This document shows, one piece after another, positions 25,163 through 33,644 of a stretch of DNA of 64,000 bases. Both the position numbers and the translations under genes were made by a program. The notes beneath the pieces were generated by a model, which had not been told where the DNA came from, did no database searches, and saw only the letters and a program-made list of their open reading frames with translations. Location: positions 594,501 through 658,500 of the forward strand of contig NZ_AQQU01000001.1 of the NCBI RefSeq assembly GCF_002210105.1, read 5' to 3'. Within the stretch, counting starts at the first letter, position 1, and each line of letters begins with the position of its first letter. The stretch is from Oceanicola sp. 22II-s10i (GTDB taxonomy: Bacteria; Pseudomonadota; Alphaproteobacteria; Rhodobacterales; Rhodobacteraceae).

Positions 25163-25185
25163 CTTTGCGATTAGGTAACTTTGCG
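25163..25185 (+). promoter_or_regulatory. CTTTGCG direct repeat in the luxR/thiolase gap
   Basis: CTTTGCG occurs at 25163-25169 and again at 25179-25185, a 16-base period, with TTAGGTAA between. It lies in the divergent promoter region and could be the site of the adjacent LuxR-type regulator. There is only one example, so this is weak. Confidence 0.35.
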
Positions 25186-25239
25186 GACTACCCGGCGCAG
25201 GGCGAAGGCGTAGAGTCCCGGCCCAAGCGGAGGATCATC

Positions 25240-26400
25240 ATGCAACCATGTATCACTGGCTGGGGCCATACGAAATTCGGCGCGCTGCGCGACCGGAGCC
25301 TTGAGGACCTGATCGCCGAGGCCGCGCGCGAGGCGCTGGACCACGCCGGTATCGGCGCGGAGCAGGTCGACGGGATCTGGCTGGGGCATTTCAACTCGGG
25401 CATGGTGCCCGACGCCTTTGCTTCATCGCTGGTGATCGGCATGGACGAAGACCTGCGGTTCACCCCGTCCACGCGCTGCGAAAACGCCTGCGCCTCGGGG
25501 TCGGCGGCCATCTATTCCGCGCTGAACGCCATCAGGGCGGGCGAGACGAAGATCGCGCTGGTGGTCGGGGTCGAGAAGATGACCGATCTGGACACCGCGG
25601 GCGTGACCAAGGCGCTGGCCGGGGCTTCCTACCAGAAAGAGGAATCGGGCGTTTCATTCCCGCAGATCTTCGGCCGGATCGCGGGGCAGTATTTCCAGCG
25701 GTTCGGCGATCAGGCCGACACGCTGGCCCGGATCGCGGTCAAGAACCACGCCAATGCCATGGCCAACCCTCTGGCACACATGCAGAAACAGGTCAGCTTC
25801 GACTTTGCCAGCACGGTATCGGACAAGAACCCGATGATCGCCGAGCCGCTCCGGATGACCGATTGCTCACTGATCTCGGACGGGGCGGCGGCGCTGGTGA
25901 TCGTGGCGCCGGAACTGGCCGGGGAGTTCCCCCGCGCCGTGACGTTCCGGTCGACCGCGCAGGTCAACGACGTCATGCCGATGTCGCGCCGCGACATGAC
26001 CGAGCTTGACGGGCCGCGTGTCGCGTTCCGGCAGGCGTTCGACAAGGCGGGCGTCACGCTCGACGACATATCCTTTGCCGAGGTTCACGACTGCTTCACC
26101 ATCGCCGAGCTGATGATCTACGAGGCCATGGGTCTCGCCCCCGTCGGGCAGGGCGCGCGTGCGGTCGCCGACGGCACGGTGATGAGGGACGGTCGCCTGC
26201 CGGTGAACCTGTCCGGCGGGCTCAAGGCCAAGGGGCATCCGGTCGGCGCAACTGGCGTGTCGATGCATGTCATGGCCGCCCGTCAGCTGACCGGGACGGC
26301 CGAGGGGATGCAGGCCCCCGACGCCGAACTGGGGCTGGTCTTCAACATGGGCGGCTCGGCCGTGGCAAACTACTGCTCGGTCCTCGAGGCCGCGAAATGA
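25240..26400 (+). CDS. Thiolase family protein (SCP2/acetyl-CoA acetyltransferase type)
   Basis: A 386-residue thiolase-fold enzyme. The nucleophile Cys84 is in TRCENACASGSAAI, the catalytic His pair is in EVHDCFTIAELMIYE and GLKAKGHPVGATGVSM, and the C-terminus ends VFNMGGSAVANYCSVLEA. This pattern is that of the SCPx/SCP2-like branch, which often handles branched or bulky 3-ketoacyl-CoA. The ATG at 25240 has GCGGAGGATCATC before it. It overlaps the following CoA ligase by 4 bases, so ligation and thiolysis of one substrate are co-expressed. No DUF35 partner is adjacent, unlike the thiolase at 57.5 kb. Confidence 0.9.
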   Translation: MQPCITGWGHTKFGALRDRSLEDLIAEAAREALDHAGIGAEQVDGIWLGHFNSGMVPDAFASSLVIGMDEDLRFTPSTRCENACASGSAAIYSALNAIRAGETKIALVVGVEKMTDLDTAGVTKALAGASYQKEESGVSFPQIFGRIAGQYFQRFGDQADTLARIAVKNHANAMANPLAHMQKQVSFDFASTVSDKNPMIAEPLRMTDCSLISDGAAALVIVAPELAGEFPRAVTFRSTAQVNDVMPMSRRDMTELDGPRVAFRQAFDKAGVTLDDISFAEVHDCFTIAELMIYEAMGLAPVGQGARAVADGTVMRDGRLPVNLSGGLKAKGHPVGATGVSMHVMAARQLTGTAEGMQAPDAELGLVFNMGGSAVANYCSVLEAAK

Positions 26401-27914
26401 ACCCGGCGGAGTGGCTGGCGCGCACCGCACGCGCGCATCCGGACAGGCCGGCGCTTTTCCTCGGGGCGCGGCACGTGACCGATTACGCCGGGTTTGCGCG
26501 GCAGGCGGGGTCGATCGCGGCGGCACTCGCCGCGCGCGGGATCGGGGCCGGGGATCGCGTCGCGATCTTTCAGCCGAACAGCATCGATTACCTGCCGCTT
26601 TTCTACGGAATCCTCTGGGCCGGTGCGACCTGCGTGCCGGTGAACGGCAAGCTCCACGCGCGCGAGGCGGCGTGGATCCTCGGGCATTCCGGGACACGTC
26701 TGGTCTTTGCCAAGGACGCCGATGCGCTCCGCGCGACCGAAGATATCGGGCAGACCGTCTGTATCGAAACCGGCGGGCCGGACCATGCCGCCATGCTCGA
26801 CACGCAGCCGTCCGACTGGCCTGAGCCGATGGCGGGCGATGCGCCCGCGTGGCTGTTCTATACCTCCGGCACCACCGGACGGCCCAAGGGCGCGATGCTG
26901 ACCTGCGACAACCTGCTGGCCGCCTCACTGTCCTATCTGGCGGATGTTGACGATGTCGCGCCCGACGACGCCGCGCTCTACGCCGCGCCGATGTCGCATG
27001 GCGCGGGGCTCTACAACTTCATCCATGTCCAGCGCGGCGCGCGGCACGTCGTGCCCGAAAGCGGCGGGTTCGATCCGGCGGAAATCCTGTCGCTGGCCCG
27101 CGAACTGGGCAATATCTCGATGTTCGCCGCCCCCACGATGGTCAAACGCCTTGTCGACCGCGCGCGGAGCGAAGGCTCGGACGGCGCGGGGATCAAGACG
27201 ATCGTATATGGTGGCGGTCCGATGTACGTCGCCGACATCAAGGACGCGCTGTCGGTCCTCGGGCCGAAGTTCGTGCAGATCTACGGCCAGGGCGAGGCGC
27301 CGATGACGATCTCGGCCCTGTCGCGGGCGGACATCGCCGACCATACGCACCCGGACTGGGAGGCGCGGCTGGCCTCGGTCGGCCGGGCGCACAGTGTGGC
27401 CGAGGTTCGGATCCTCGACGCCGAGGGTCGGATCCTGCCGCCCGGCGACGTCGGCGAAATCGCGGTGCGCGGGCCGCAGGTGATGGCCGGGTACCTGGAC
27501 AACCCCGAGGCCAACGCAAAGACACTTCGCGACGGCTGGCTGCTGACCGGGGATCTCGGGCATCTGGACCACGGGGGATATCTGACGCTGCATGACCGGG
27601 CCAAGGATCTGGTCATCTCCGGCGGATCGAACATCTACCCGCGCGAGGTCGAGGAGGCGCTGCTTACGCACCCTGAGGTCAGCGAAGTGTCGGTCATCGG
27701 ACAGCCGGACCCCGAATGGGGCGAGATCGTCGTGGCCTTCATCGTGGCGGAACCGGGCTGCACCCCCGCCCCGGCGGATCTCGATGCGGCCTGCACCGCG
27801 CTTATCGCCCGGTTCAAGAAGCCGAAGCGCTACGTGATGGTGCCAGACCTGCCCAAGAACAACTATGGCAAGGTCCTGAAAACCGAACTGCGCGCCCGGC
27901 TCGGCGACGACTGA
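26397..27914 (+). CDS. Acyl-CoA synthetase (AMP-forming)
   Basis: A 505-residue ANL-family ligase. The P-loop FYTSGTTGRPKGAMLTCDN, the DLVISGGSNIYPREVEEAL hinge and the terminal lysine motif LPKNNYGKVLKTELRA are intact, so it should convert a free acid to the acyl-CoA. It starts inside the thiolase stop (ATGA overlap). The last part is followed by a strong hairpin at 27943-27975. It resembles medium-chain/aryl fatty acyl-CoA ligases in general form; the substrate is not predictable. Confidence 0.9.
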   Translation: MNPAEWLARTARAHPDRPALFLGARHVTDYAGFARQAGSIAAALAARGIGAGDRVAIFQPNSIDYLPLFYGILWAGATCVPVNGKLHAREAAWILGHSGTRLVFAKDADALRATEDIGQTVCIETGGPDHAAMLDTQPSDWPEPMAGDAPAWLFYTSGTTGRPKGAMLTCDNLLAASLSYLADVDDVAPDDAALYAAPMSHGAGLYNFIHVQRGARHVVPESGGFDPAEILSLARELGNISMFAAPTMVKRLVDRARSEGSDGAGIKTIVYGGGPMYVADIKDALSVLGPKFVQIYGQGEAPMTISALSRADIADHTHPDWEARLASVGRAHSVAEVRILDAEGRILPPGDVGEIAVRGPQVMAGYLDNPEANAKTLRDGWLLTGDLGHLDHGGYLTLHDRAKDLVISGGSNIYPREVEEALLTHPEVSEVSVIGQPDPEWGEIVVAFIVAEPGCTPAPADLDAACTALIARFKKPKRYVMVPDLPKNNYGKVLKTELRARLGDD

Positions 27915-27942
27915 CCGGCTGGCGAAACGATGACGGGACCGG

Positions 27943-27975
27943 CCCTGCCCGCCGCTGCCCGAGCGGCGGGCAGGG
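27943..27975 (+). terminator. Strong hairpin after the ligase gene
   Basis: Perfect 14-base arms CCCTGCCCGCCGCT / AGCGGCGGGCAGGG with a 5-base loop, 29 bases after the ligase stop. The T-run is missing, as is common in high-GC genomes. It separates the thiolase-ligase operon from gntR. Confidence 0.7.
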
Positions 27976-28021
27976 TGCATCCGCGCACGTAAAAGCGTTG
28001 CCTTCCCCCGGCCCAGGCCAT

Positions 28022-28038
28022 AGTGTCGACACTGGAAT
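28022..28038 (+). promoter_or_regulatory. GntR-type operator-like site D (upstream of gntR)
   Basis: AGTGTCGACACT (28022-28033) is a perfect 12-base palindrome, and the longer window to 28038 fits the TGTCnACA-type motif shared with sites at 19984, 33559 and 42037. It lies about 40-50 bases before the GTG start, the expected place for autoregulation. Confidence 0.55.
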
Positions 28039-28074
28039 ACCAGACAGGCCAACCATTTGATTTCTGGGGAAACC

Positions 28075-28764
28075 GTGCCGGGAAAAATCGAAGCGAAATC
28101 TCTGGTCGATGCGGTGACCGAACGGCTTGAGGCCGCCATCATCGCGGGCGAGCTCACCTCGGGCGAGCGGGTCCGGGAGCAGGTTCTTGCGGCGGAATAC
28201 GGCATCAGCCGCGGCCCGCTGCGCGAAGCGATCCGCCGTCTCGAAGGCCGTCGCCTGCTGGAGCGGATCGCCAACAAGGGGGTCCGGGTGGTCGACCTGT
28301 CGCCGCGGCGTCTGGATGAACTGCTGAAGGTCCGCGAGGCACTTGAGGGCATGGCCTGCCGCCTGGCGGCCGAGCGCATCACCCCCGACGAGGTCGCCAA
28401 GCTGCGCGAACTGCTGACCGAGCACGGATCCAGCAGCGAGGTCCAGTCGGGCGAAGGCTATTACCAGCAGAGCGGCGATTTCGACTTTCATTTCCGCATC
28501 GCCAAGGCGTCGGACAACGAATTCCTGATCTCGATGATCACCGGCGATCTGTATGACCTGCTGCGGGTCTATCGCTACAAGTCGTCGACCATGACCGGCC
28601 GCGCGACCCGTGCGCTGGAAGAACACCACGCCATCCTCGACGCGCTGGATGCCGGGGATCCCGACCGGGCCGAGGCGGCGATGCGGGTGCATATCAGCAA
28701 CGCGCGCATCCATGCCGGGCTGGCCATGGCCAAGGCCCAGCAGGACGAGGACGCCGCGGACTGA
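28075..28764 (+). CDS. GntR family transcriptional regulator (FCD domain)
   Basis: A 229-residue FadR-subfamily regulator. The N-terminal winged HTH contains SLVDAVTERLEAAIIAGELT and YGISRGPLREAIRRLEGRRL; the FCD ligand/metal domain has DFDFHFRIAKASDNEFL and a late His in AMRVHISNARIH. The GTG at 28075 is chosen because GGGGA lies 5 bases upstream; an in-frame TTG at 28057 has no ribosome site. It heads the 28-42 kb cluster and is convergent with the PrpD-like gene. It is the best candidate to bind the four related operator-like sites, with an organic acid as inducer. Confidence 0.92.
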   Translation: MPGKIEAKSLVDAVTERLEAAIIAGELTSGERVREQVLAAEYGISRGPLREAIRRLEGRRLLERIANKGVRVVDLSPRRLDELLKVREALEGMACRLAAERITPDEVAKLRELLTEHGSSSEVQSGEGYYQQSGDFDFHFRIAKASDNEFLISMITGDLYDLLRVYRYKSSTMTGRATRALEEHHAILDALDAGDPDRAEAAMRVHISNARIHAGLAMAKAQQDEDAAD

Positions 28765-28785
28765 GGCCGGGCATCGCGCCCGGCC
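28765..28785. terminator. Hairpin between convergent gntR and prpD-like genes
   Basis: GGCCGGGC / GCCCGGCC arms with a 5-base loop directly after the gntR stop and before the end of the minus-strand PrpD-like gene (28792). Probable bidirectional terminator. Confidence 0.55.
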
Positions 28786-28791
28786 CCCGGA

Positions 28792-30198
28792 TCAGCCGCG
28801 CAGCGCGCTGACGAGCGGTGCAACATTCCCGCCGGGCAGGGCCAGCACCGCGTCGCGAATGGCCATCGCCCGCGTCTCGTCGATCGCAAGCCCCGCGTTC
28901 TGCAGGAATTTCTCGGTGGTTTCGTCCAGCGTCATCATGCGCTCGCCCGCGCCGCTGTTGACTGGCACGTGGCGGGACAGTTCCCGGCCGTCGGCCAGCG
29001 TCACCTTCACCCCGCCCGAGAAGTATTCCGGAAACAGGCTGTCCGGATCTGCGTGGCAAGTGCAGCGTTTCGCCAACGCCTGCGTGGTCTCGTCCGCGAT
29101 AGCGGCATCGGTCAGGTCCGGCAGACCGAAGCGCCCCCGGAGCAGGGTGGAGGCGACGACGAAGGGCGCGCTGAACTTCGCTTCGTATTCGTTCCGGGCG
29201 TTGCGCTTGTGCTCGATGGGTTCGGCCACGATCTTGAGCGTGTCGTGGGGCAGAAGGATGTCGATTGCGGCGATCTCGGCCCCCGCGATCTCGTCCCTCA
29301 GGTCCAGCGCGGCATCTGCGGCGCCGTGGATGAAATGGCAGACCGGATAGGGTTTCAGCGCCGTGTCCGCCATCATCCACCGGGTGCCGAAGCCCTCGGT
29401 CAGATAGCTGGGGTCCACGTCCTTGGCATGGTTGTGCAGATGCGTGTCGAACAGGCCGAACCGCCCTTCCAGTGCGCGGGTCGGGCCGACGAACCCGTGT
29501 CGCGCCAGCGTCGCGGCGGTGATGCCGCCAGCCGCGGCCCAGCCGGGATGCAACCGTTTCGTCCAGGCTCCTTCCTCAAGGAAAACCTGCACACCGGACG
29601 CCGTGCTGGCCGCGATGCCGAGCGCATTGACATGATCCGCCGCCGAGGCCCCCATCAGGCGACCGGCCGCAAGAGCCGAGCTGAAATGCGCCAGAACGCC
29701 CGTCGCATGGAAGCCGGTGTGGTGGAACCCGCCCTTGACCGCAGCGCCGAGGCGGATCGCCGCCTCCATCCCGATGCAGAAGGCCGCCAGCGCCTCGGGC
29801 CCTGACCCGCCCCGCTGTTCAGCCATCGCCAGCACCGCCGGAAGCACGGCCGAGGTGGGGTGCACGATGGCCTGCAGGTGCGTGTCGTCGTAATCCAGCC
29901 CGTGGATCAGGACGCCGTTCGCCATCGCGGCATCCCGCGCCGATGCGCGAAAGCCCTGCCCGATGACGGTGCAGCCGGCGTCTCCGCCGCTCAGTTCCCG
30001 AACTGCCGACAGCGTGGGCCCGGCAAAGGGAAACGTGGTCGAGGCCAGCGCCAGCCCCAGCCCGTCGATGATATGGATCAGCCCGCGTTCGATGACCTCG
30101 GCGGGGATATCCTCGAAGCGAAGACCTTCGGCGAATTGTGCCATTGCATGAGACGGGCCCATGGCGGTCGCGCTTTCGGTATCAGTCTGGATGTTCAT
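28792..30198 (-). CDS. MmgE/PrpD family protein (second copy)
   Basis: A 468-residue MmgE/PrpD-family protein, a paralogue of the one at 9320. Landmarks are NGVLIHGLDYDDTHLQAIVH, HPTSAVLPAVLAMAEQ, GFHHTGFHATGVLAHFSSAL, EGAWTKRLHPGWAAAGGI and LKPYPVCHFIHGAADAAL. The D-D-T-H and K-x-H-P segments are the family's probable catalytic positions. The ATG at 30198 has CGGAG at proper spacing, while the one at 30222 has none. It is the last gene of the ALDH-epimerase-lactonase-PrpD operon. With PrpF- and PrpB-like genes nearby, (de)hydration of an (alkyl)citrate/aconitate-type acid is the likeliest role. Confidence 0.88.
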   Translation of the reverse strand: MNIQTDTESATAMGPSHAMAQFAEGLRFEDIPAEVIERGLIHIIDGLGLALASTTFPFAGPTLSAVRELSGGDAGCTVIGQGFRASARDAAMANGVLIHGLDYDDTHLQAIVHPTSAVLPAVLAMAEQRGGSGPEALAAFCIGMEAAIRLGAAVKGGFHHTGFHATGVLAHFSSALAAGRLMGASAADHVNALGIAASTASGVQVFLEEGAWTKRLHPGWAAAGGITAATLARHGFVGPTRALEGRFGLFDTHLHNHAKDVDPSYLTEGFGTRWMMADTALKPYPVCHFIHGAADAALDLRDEIAGAEIAAIDILLPHDTLKIVAEPIEHKRNARNEYEAKFSAPFVVASTLLRGRFGLPDLTDAAIADETTQALAKRCTCHADPDSLFPEYFSGGVKVTLADGRELSRHVPVNSGAGERMMTLDETTEKFLQNAGLAIDETRAMAIRDAVLALPGGNVAPLVSALRG

Positions 30199-30223
30199 GT
30201 TCGGCTCCGGAATTGTGGCCATG

Positions 30224-31009
30224 TCAGAAGGTCGGTTCGGCATCGAGGCGAACGATCGCCTGCGCCCCGCCCGACAGGGGATAACGGTCCAGAACCATAG
30301 GATCGTGACCGGGCACGATATGGTTCGGGGATGAGGCCAGCGACAGCAGCGTGTCATAGCCGCTCAGCATGTCCGCCACATCGACGACCACGGGAAACGG
30401 CGACCGGTTCTCGAAGTTCTCGTAATAATGCGCGGAATCCGAAGCCAGCACGACCCAGCCCCGACGGGTCCTGACGCGGACCACCTGCAGCCCGCGGGAA
30501 TGGCCGCCGATCCAGTGCAGGCTGAGGCCAGGAGCGATTTCGCGGGTGCCGTTGTGAAAGCAGACACGGCCTTCGAACACACGCTTGACCATGTTCTGCA
30601 CATCCGCGACCTCGAAGGTGTGGTTCAGCGCGTGGTGGCACATGCAGGGGCCGGTGGCATAGGCCATTTCCTTTTCCTGCAGATGGTAACGCGCCTGCGG
30701 GAACAGGTCGTGATTTCCGGCGTGGTCCCAGTGCAGGTGCGTGACGATTACGTCCGACACGGTCCCGGCCTCCACCCCGACGGCCTTCAGCCCCTCGGCC
30801 ACCGGCCGCCAGACGCGGCGGTTCCGGCGGGTGGCGGTGTCGGGGTCGAACCCGGTGTCGACCACGAAGGTCCCCGCCTCGCCCCGGATCACCCAGACGA
30901 AGAAGTCGAGCGGCATCGGCCCGTCGTGATCGTCGATGCGAATGAAGTTGTCGGACCGTTGACGGTCCATCGAGGCATATTTGATAGCGTGGACCTCGTA
31001 TTCCGACAT
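30224..31009 (-). CDS. Metallo-beta-lactamase fold hydrolase (lactonase type)
   Basis: A 261-residue MBL-fold protein of the N-acyl homoserine lactonase-like group. The zinc motif HLHWDH is at residues 91-96 with the usual VTHLHWDHAGNHDLF context; later metal ligands are in GGHSRGLQVVRVRT, VLASDSAHYYENF and PNHIVPGHDP. It should hydrolyse a lactone or ester in the cytoplasm (no signal peptide). In this operon, next to an aldehyde dehydrogenase and an NAD-dependent epimerase/dehydrogenase, opening a lactone formed from an oxidised substrate is more likely than quorum quenching. The gap to the epimerase gene is 13 bases. Confidence 0.88.
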   Translation of the reverse strand: MSEYEVHAIKYASMDRQRSDNFIRIDDHDGPMPLDFFVWVIRGEAGTFVVDTGFDPDTATRRNRRVWRPVAEGLKAVGVEAGTVSDVIVTHLHWDHAGNHDLFPQARYHLQEKEMAYATGPCMCHHALNHTFEVADVQNMVKRVFEGRVCFHNGTREIAPGLSLHWIGGHSRGLQVVRVRTRRGWVVLASDSAHYYENFENRSPFPVVVDVADMLSGYDTLLSLASSPNHIVPGHDPMVLDRYPLSGGAQAIVRLDAEPTF

Positions 31010-31022
31010 GACCTTGCCCCTT

Positions 31023-32003
31023 TCAGCCCTGCGACCGGCGCCACTTGATCAGGCGCTCGATCCCATCCTCGATGGAGACCTGCGGCGTCCAGCCGATCAT
31101 CTTCTCGATCTTGTCGATCGAGAAATCGAGCTCGCTGGAGGTCGTCACGCGCACCGCACCGGCCTTGTCCTTGTACTCCGGCTTGAGGTCCGAACCGACG
31201 ATACCGGCGACGATCTCGAACAGGCGGTTCAGGTTCGTCGCCTTGCCGGTCGCGACGTTGAACGACTCCGCGGTGACGTCGCTGTCCATCGCCATCAGGT
31301 TCGCGCGGGCGACATCCGCGACGTGGATGTAATCGTGCACCTCGGACCCGTCGCCCGGAATCTGCGGGCGTTCGCCCGCCATCAGCTTGTCATAGGTGTC
31401 GATGATGTAGAGTGCGTTCACTCCGCGATAGTGCTGCCGCTCGCCGTAGACCGTCGCGTAGCGCAGCGACACGGACTGGACGCCGTACCGGTCGGAATAG
31501 AGCTTGCCCAGTTGCTCGCCGATGATCTTGGTCGCACCGTACAGCACGCCCGGAGGGGTCATGGTGTGGAACCGGAACGGGCGCGTTTCGTCGATCACGC
31601 CGCCCTCGGGATCGCCATAGGTGGCGACGGAGGACGAGAAGATCACCTTCTTGACCCCGCGATACCGCGCCGCTTCCAGCACCGTCGCATGGCCAAGCGC
31701 ATTGACCGAGATCCCCAGCGACGGGTTCGCGCTGAACGGCAGGGTCAGGAAGCCTGCGATGGCGAATATCCCGTCGACCCCGTCGAGCGCGTCATACAGT
31801 TCGTTGATCCGCGTGATGTCACCACGAACCAGCCGCACCTTGGGATTTTCCAGGATGTGGCCGATCATGTCGTTGGAGCCGAGCGAGTAGTTGTCGAAGA
31901 GGATCACCTCTTCCGCCCCCGCCTCCAGCAGCTGTTCGGTGACGTGGCTGCCGATCAGGCTGACGCCGCCGGTGACCATGAACTTTCCGCCCGAAATCTT
32001 CAT
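31023..32003 (-). CDS. NAD-dependent epimerase/dehydratase family protein (extended SDR)
   Basis: A 326-residue extended SDR. The dinucleotide motif is TGGVSLIGSH (residues 11-20); the common form is TGGxGFIG, so the usual second Gly-Phe is replaced by Ser-Leu. Catalytic residues are the Ser run 123-125 (FSSSVATYG), Tyr155 and Lys159 (YGATK). Late motifs YGERQHYRGVNAL and DYIHVADVARANLMAM are as in nucleotide-sugar epimerases. It is flanked by ALDH and lactonase genes, not sugar-transferase genes, so it may act as a dehydrogenase/epimerase on a hydroxy acid or sugar acid. The ATG at 32003 is preferred; 32018 is possible. Confidence 0.85.
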   Translation of the reverse strand: MKISGGKFMVTGGVSLIGSHVTEQLLEAGAEEVILFDNYSLGSNDMIGHILENPKVRLVRGDITRINELYDALDGVDGIFAIAGFLTLPFSANPSLGISVNALGHATVLEAARYRGVKKVIFSSSVATYGDPEGGVIDETRPFRFHTMTPPGVLYGATKIIGEQLGKLYSDRYGVQSVSLRYATVYGERQHYRGVNALYIIDTYDKLMAGERPQIPGDGSEVHDYIHVADVARANLMAMDSDVTAESFNVATGKATNLNRLFEIVAGIVGSDLKPEYKDKAGAVRVTTSSELDFSIDKIEKMIGWTPQVSIEDGIERLIKWRRSQG

Positions 32004-32036
32004 ACTTCTCACTCCCATACGGCCCGTTGGCCAGTC

Positions 32037-33509
32037 TCAGTTCTTGATGGCAAAGGGATCGCTGATCTTGCCGGACCAGTCGATCATCACATTCTTCGTC
32101 GTCGTGAACTCGAGGATCCCCTGTTCGCCCCGTTCGCGACCAAAGCCGCTATCCTTGGTGCCGCCGAACGGCGCCTGCGCGGCCACCATGCGATAGGTGT
32201 TCACCCAGACCACACCGGTCTTAAGCTGCGGCACGACCCGCATCGCCCGCGTGATGTCGCGCGTCCAGACTCCACCGGCAAGGCCGAATGGCACGTCATT
32301 GGCGATCGCGATCGCCTCCTCCTCCGTATCGAACGGCAGGATCGACAGGACGGGGCCGAAAATCTCGGTCTGGGCGACGGCCATGTCGTTCCGGACGTCG
32401 GCAAAGATGGTCGGTTGGATGAACAGCCCCTCGCCCAGCCCTTCGCCCTCGGCACGCCCGCCGCCCGTCATCAGGGTGGCCCCATCGGTGCGCGCGCCCT
32501 CGATCGACGCCATGATGCGGTCGAACTGCGGCTGGTTCGCGACCGTTCCCATTTCGGAGTCGGGGCTCAGCGGATCGCCCAGCCGGATCGCCTTGGCCCG
32601 CTCGACCAGCCGCGTTGTCACCTCGTCATATAGTCCCCGCTGCACCAGCAGCCGCGACCCGGCCACGCAGGTCTGTCCGGTTGCTCCAAAGATGCCGGCC
32701 AGCGCGCCGACCGCCGCGGCCTCGGGATCGGCGTCGTCGAACACGATGTTGGGGGACTTTCCGCCGAGCTCGAGCGAGACCGGCTTCAGCCGCTCGCCCG
32801 CCGCCGCGGCAATCCGGCGGCCGACGCCCGGCGACCCGGTAAAGCTGACCTTGGCGATCCCCGGATGCGTGACCAGAGCCGCACCGGTCTCCCCCGCCCC
32901 TGTCACCACGTTGACGACGCCCGGCGGCAGTTCCGCCTTGTCCAGCAACTTGCACAGTTCCAGCGTCGAGACGGAGGCGTGTTCGGACGGTTTGACCACC
33001 ACGGTGTTCCCCGCCGCCAGCGCCGCGGGCAGCTTGTTGCAGAGCAACGTAATGGGAGAGTTCCACGCGGTGATCAGCCCGACGACACCGTAGGGTTCAC
33101 GCGTCGCGTAGTCGAAGACCTGCGGGTTATCCAGCGGAATGACGCTGCCATACAACTTGTCTGCATAACCGGCATAGAACCGGAACAGCCGCGCGGCAAA
33201 GAGCATCTGGGAAGACGTCTCGCGGATCACCTTGCCGTTGTCACTCGACTCAAAGACGGCCATCTCGCCGGCATGGGCCGTGATGACATCCGCGATGCGG
33301 TTCAGGATGATCGCGCGGGTCGCGCCATTGGTCCCGGCCCAACCCGGCTGCGCCGCCGTCGCCGCATCCACGGCGGCATCTACATCCGCCGACGTCGCCT
33401 CCGACACCCGCGCCCAGGCCTGCCCCGTGTAGGGATTCACCGCCTCGAAACTCTGCCCGGCGGCGGGGTCCACCCATGCTCCGCCGATATAGAGGCCATA
33501 CGTCTTCAT
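32037..33509 (-). CDS. Aldehyde dehydrogenase (NAD(P)-dependent)
   Basis: A 490-residue aldehyde dehydrogenase of full length. The catalytic Cys281 is in GATGQTCVAGSR and the general-base Glu247 in SLELGGKSPN; the cofactor segment is VGLITAWNSPITLL followed by VVVKPSEHAS. It oxidises an aldehyde to a carboxylic acid. It is the first gene of a four-gene minus-strand operon and is divergent from the ABC transporter operon, with a GntR-type operator-like site in the 135-base gap. The substrate is unknown. Confidence 0.93.
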   Translation of the reverse strand: MKTYGLYIGGAWVDPAAGQSFEAVNPYTGQAWARVSEATSADVDAAVDAATAAQPGWAGTNGATRAIILNRIADVITAHAGEMAVFESSDNGKVIRETSSQMLFAARLFRFYAGYADKLYGSVIPLDNPQVFDYATREPYGVVGLITAWNSPITLLCNKLPAALAAGNTVVVKPSEHASVSTLELCKLLDKAELPPGVVNVVTGAGETGAALVTHPGIAKVSFTGSPGVGRRIAAAAGERLKPVSLELGGKSPNIVFDDADPEAAAVGALAGIFGATGQTCVAGSRLLVQRGLYDEVTTRLVERAKAIRLGDPLSPDSEMGTVANQPQFDRIMASIEGARTDGATLMTGGGRAEGEGLGEGLFIQPTIFADVRNDMAVAQTEIFGPVLSILPFDTEEEAIAIANDVPFGLAGGVWTRDITRAMRVVPQLKTGVVWVNTYRMVAAQAPFGGTKDSGFGRERGEQGILEFTTTKNVMIDWSGKISDPFAIKN

Positions 33510-33558
33510 TCGGTTCTCCGCCCTTTATTCACGCGCAACCTGCATGCTCCTTCACAAA

Positions 33559-33574
33559 GTGTCAACAGTTGACT
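33559..33574 (+). promoter_or_regulatory. GntR-type operator-like site B (ALDH/ABC divergon)
   Basis: GTGTCAACAGTTGACT contains the 13-base palindrome GTCAACAGTTGAC. It lies between the ALDH start (33509, minus) and the binding-protein start (33645, plus), where one operator can serve both operons. Confidence 0.6.
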
Positions 33575-33644
33575 GAATGCGATTCTTTCTGCATAACGCA
33601 CCCAGCTGCGCCGTTCAGGAGGCGGCACCAAAAGGGAGGTAGAC

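Noticed and set aside
30224-31009. Quorum-quenching AHL lactonase as a firm function for the MBL protein
   Set aside because: The zinc motif is shared by many hydrolases and no LuxI/R-type AHL system is visible in the window. Its operon suggests a metabolic lactone instead.
33530-33560. A possible minus-strand sigma-54 promoter (GG...TTGC) before the ALDH gene
   Set aside because: The GG and GC are 12 bases apart instead of 10 and TGGCAC is not conserved.
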